Assembly (NCBI GenBank): GCA_963518955.1
Contig: CAUQKI010000011.1
Coordinates: 1 to 52,005, forward strand
Length of the DNA stretch: 52,005 nt
Source: JABCPE02 sp963518955
GTDB taxonomy: Bacteria > Bacteroidota > Bacteroidia > Flavobacteriales > Weeksellaceae
Direction: 5' to 3'
This document shows positions 51,405 through 52,005 of this stretch, piece after piece. Every line of letters starts with the position of its first letter. Positions within the stretch are counted from its first letter, which is position 1. The position numbers and the translations under genes are program-made. The notes beneath the pieces are model-generated. The model made no database searches and had not been told where the DNA came from. It saw only the letters and a program-made list of their open reading frames with translations.

Positions 51405-51941
51405 ATGACCCCTGAACTACAATCATTAGGCGATGCTATTTTTGAGGCTACTCAAAAAGCATTTTTAAAACTCTTTGAAAACGGAGAGCATTATTACTAT
51501 TGTGTGTTACTCACTACGGGTGAGGCGCTTACTCCTTGTATTGCGGCGTGGTCGGTGGAAGCTTTAGAGCGATTCGTAAATGAAAATGCTATCCCCCAAG
51601 AGGAAATACCATACTACAAATACTCATTTGCCGATAGCCCTTATTACGCTTTTGGTTATGAGGAATATTTTCAGCAGGTAAAGCAGTTGTTTGAGGAGCG
51701 TGACTCTCTTATAGATTACAACAATGAGGCGCAATGGAACGAGGAATACAACCTCCGACTTGCTGCTATGGTATATGCGATGAAAAAGCTTGACGAGACT
51801 GGTATTTTTGCCCTCAACCAACCACGAGAACAAGTGTATATCAACGTAGAACTGATGCCCCCCGACGATACCGATATAGAAAGAGCCTTGTCGCTTAACA
51901 ACCCTGATAACATTGAGGAATGGCTTTCTATATTCAGCTGA
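51405..51941 (+). CDS. DUF4303-domain protein
   Basis: 178 residues from the ATG at 51405; an earlier in-frame ATG overlaps paralog B and gives a basic tail foreign to the family. DUF4303 features: start LGDAIFEATQKAFLKLFENG, YYYCVLLTTGEALTPCIAAWS, YKYSFADSPYYAFGYEEYF and a C-terminal MKKLDETGIF. The family occurs in small accessory loci of Bacteroidota, Firmicutes and others, often in tandem copies; its function is not settled. It follows paralog B by 25 bases. Confidence 0.85.
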   Translation: MTPELQSLGDAIFEATQKAFLKLFENGEHYYYCVLLTTGEALTPCIAAWSVEALERFVNENAIPQEEIPYYKYSFADSPYYAFGYEEYFQQVKQLFEERDSLIDYNNEAQWNEEYNLRLAAMVYAMKKLDETGIFALNQPREQVYINVELMPPDDTDIERALSLNNPDNIEEWLSIFS

Positions 51942-51968
51942 TTATCATCATTAAATATTGAACAATCT

Positions 51969-52005
51969 ATGAATATTCATTTATTGCGTTCTCATATAGA
52001 GAAAA
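51969..52005 (+). CDS. Start of a further gene, cut by the window end
   Basis: ATG at 51969, 27 bases after the DUF4303 stop on the same strand, reads MNIHLLRSHIEK to the window edge. Too short to identify. Confidence 0.45.
   Translation, partial: MNIHLLRSHIEK

Overview
The window is a chromosomal segment of a low-GC member of the Bacteroidota, class Flavobacteriia, most probably near the Chryseobacterium/Weeksellaceae branch. The evidence is promoters of the form TTG-N19..21-TAnnTTTG, the near absence of Shine-Dalgarno sequences, and family-level markers: a peptidase S46 of DPP11 type, a bifunctional PlsC-GNAT lipid acyltransferase, YceI, DUF4197, DUF4268, TIGR02757 and GIN-domain proteins. 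Species cannot be fixed from the sequence alone.

Layout. 1-2.6 kb: an IS1595-family transposase remnant, then an MBL hydrolase, a small membrane protein, coaE and an acyl-CoA thioesterase. 2.6-5.2 kb: a small Lys-rich secreted repeat protein, PhnA/YjdM, a YceI lipoprotein and pheS. 5.2-9.1 kb (minus): deoC, DUF4268, TIGR02757, a frameshifted outer-membrane phospholipase A and ribonuclease Z. 9.2-15 kb: a secreted M16 protease, two unrecognised AT-rich minus-strand genes, then ffh. 15-21.2 kb (minus): glycosyltransferase, small membrane protein, GIN-domain lipoprotein, phosphohexomutase, SH3 protein, kdsB and a LolA-like protein, an envelope/sugar-oriented block. At 21.36 kb lies the SRP RNA, whose partner Ffh is encoded 6 kb away. 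21.5-27.5 kb (minus): DPP11, DUF4197 and a 931-residue repeat fibre protein with a C-terminal S74 chaperone. 27.6-36.7 kb: recF, acyltransferase 3, tRNA-Phe, the OlsF-like acyltransferase overlapping aspartate kinase, fbp, a sodium:solute symporter, a GNAT enzyme and a small membrane protein. 36.8-38.7 kb: acs.

38.9-47.6 kb is a pyrimidine operon, pyrB-pyrC-carA-(two secreted paralogs)-carB. It is preceded by a promoter element, a 23-codon leader ORF and an intrinsic terminator, an arrangement that looks like a transcription attenuator. 47.6-52 kb is accessory in character: SRPBCC, HXXEE, TPR, two mosaic paralogs of unknown function with a gene remnant between them, a DUF4303 protein and the start of another gene.

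Most of the window is ordinary housekeeping. The parts most worth a second look are the pyr leader, the secreted paralog pair that splits carA from carB, the mosaic paralog cluster at the right end, the 28 x 17-residue fibre protein and the single-base frameshift in the phospholipase gene. No CRISPR array, prophage, rRNA or intact insertion sequence was seen.
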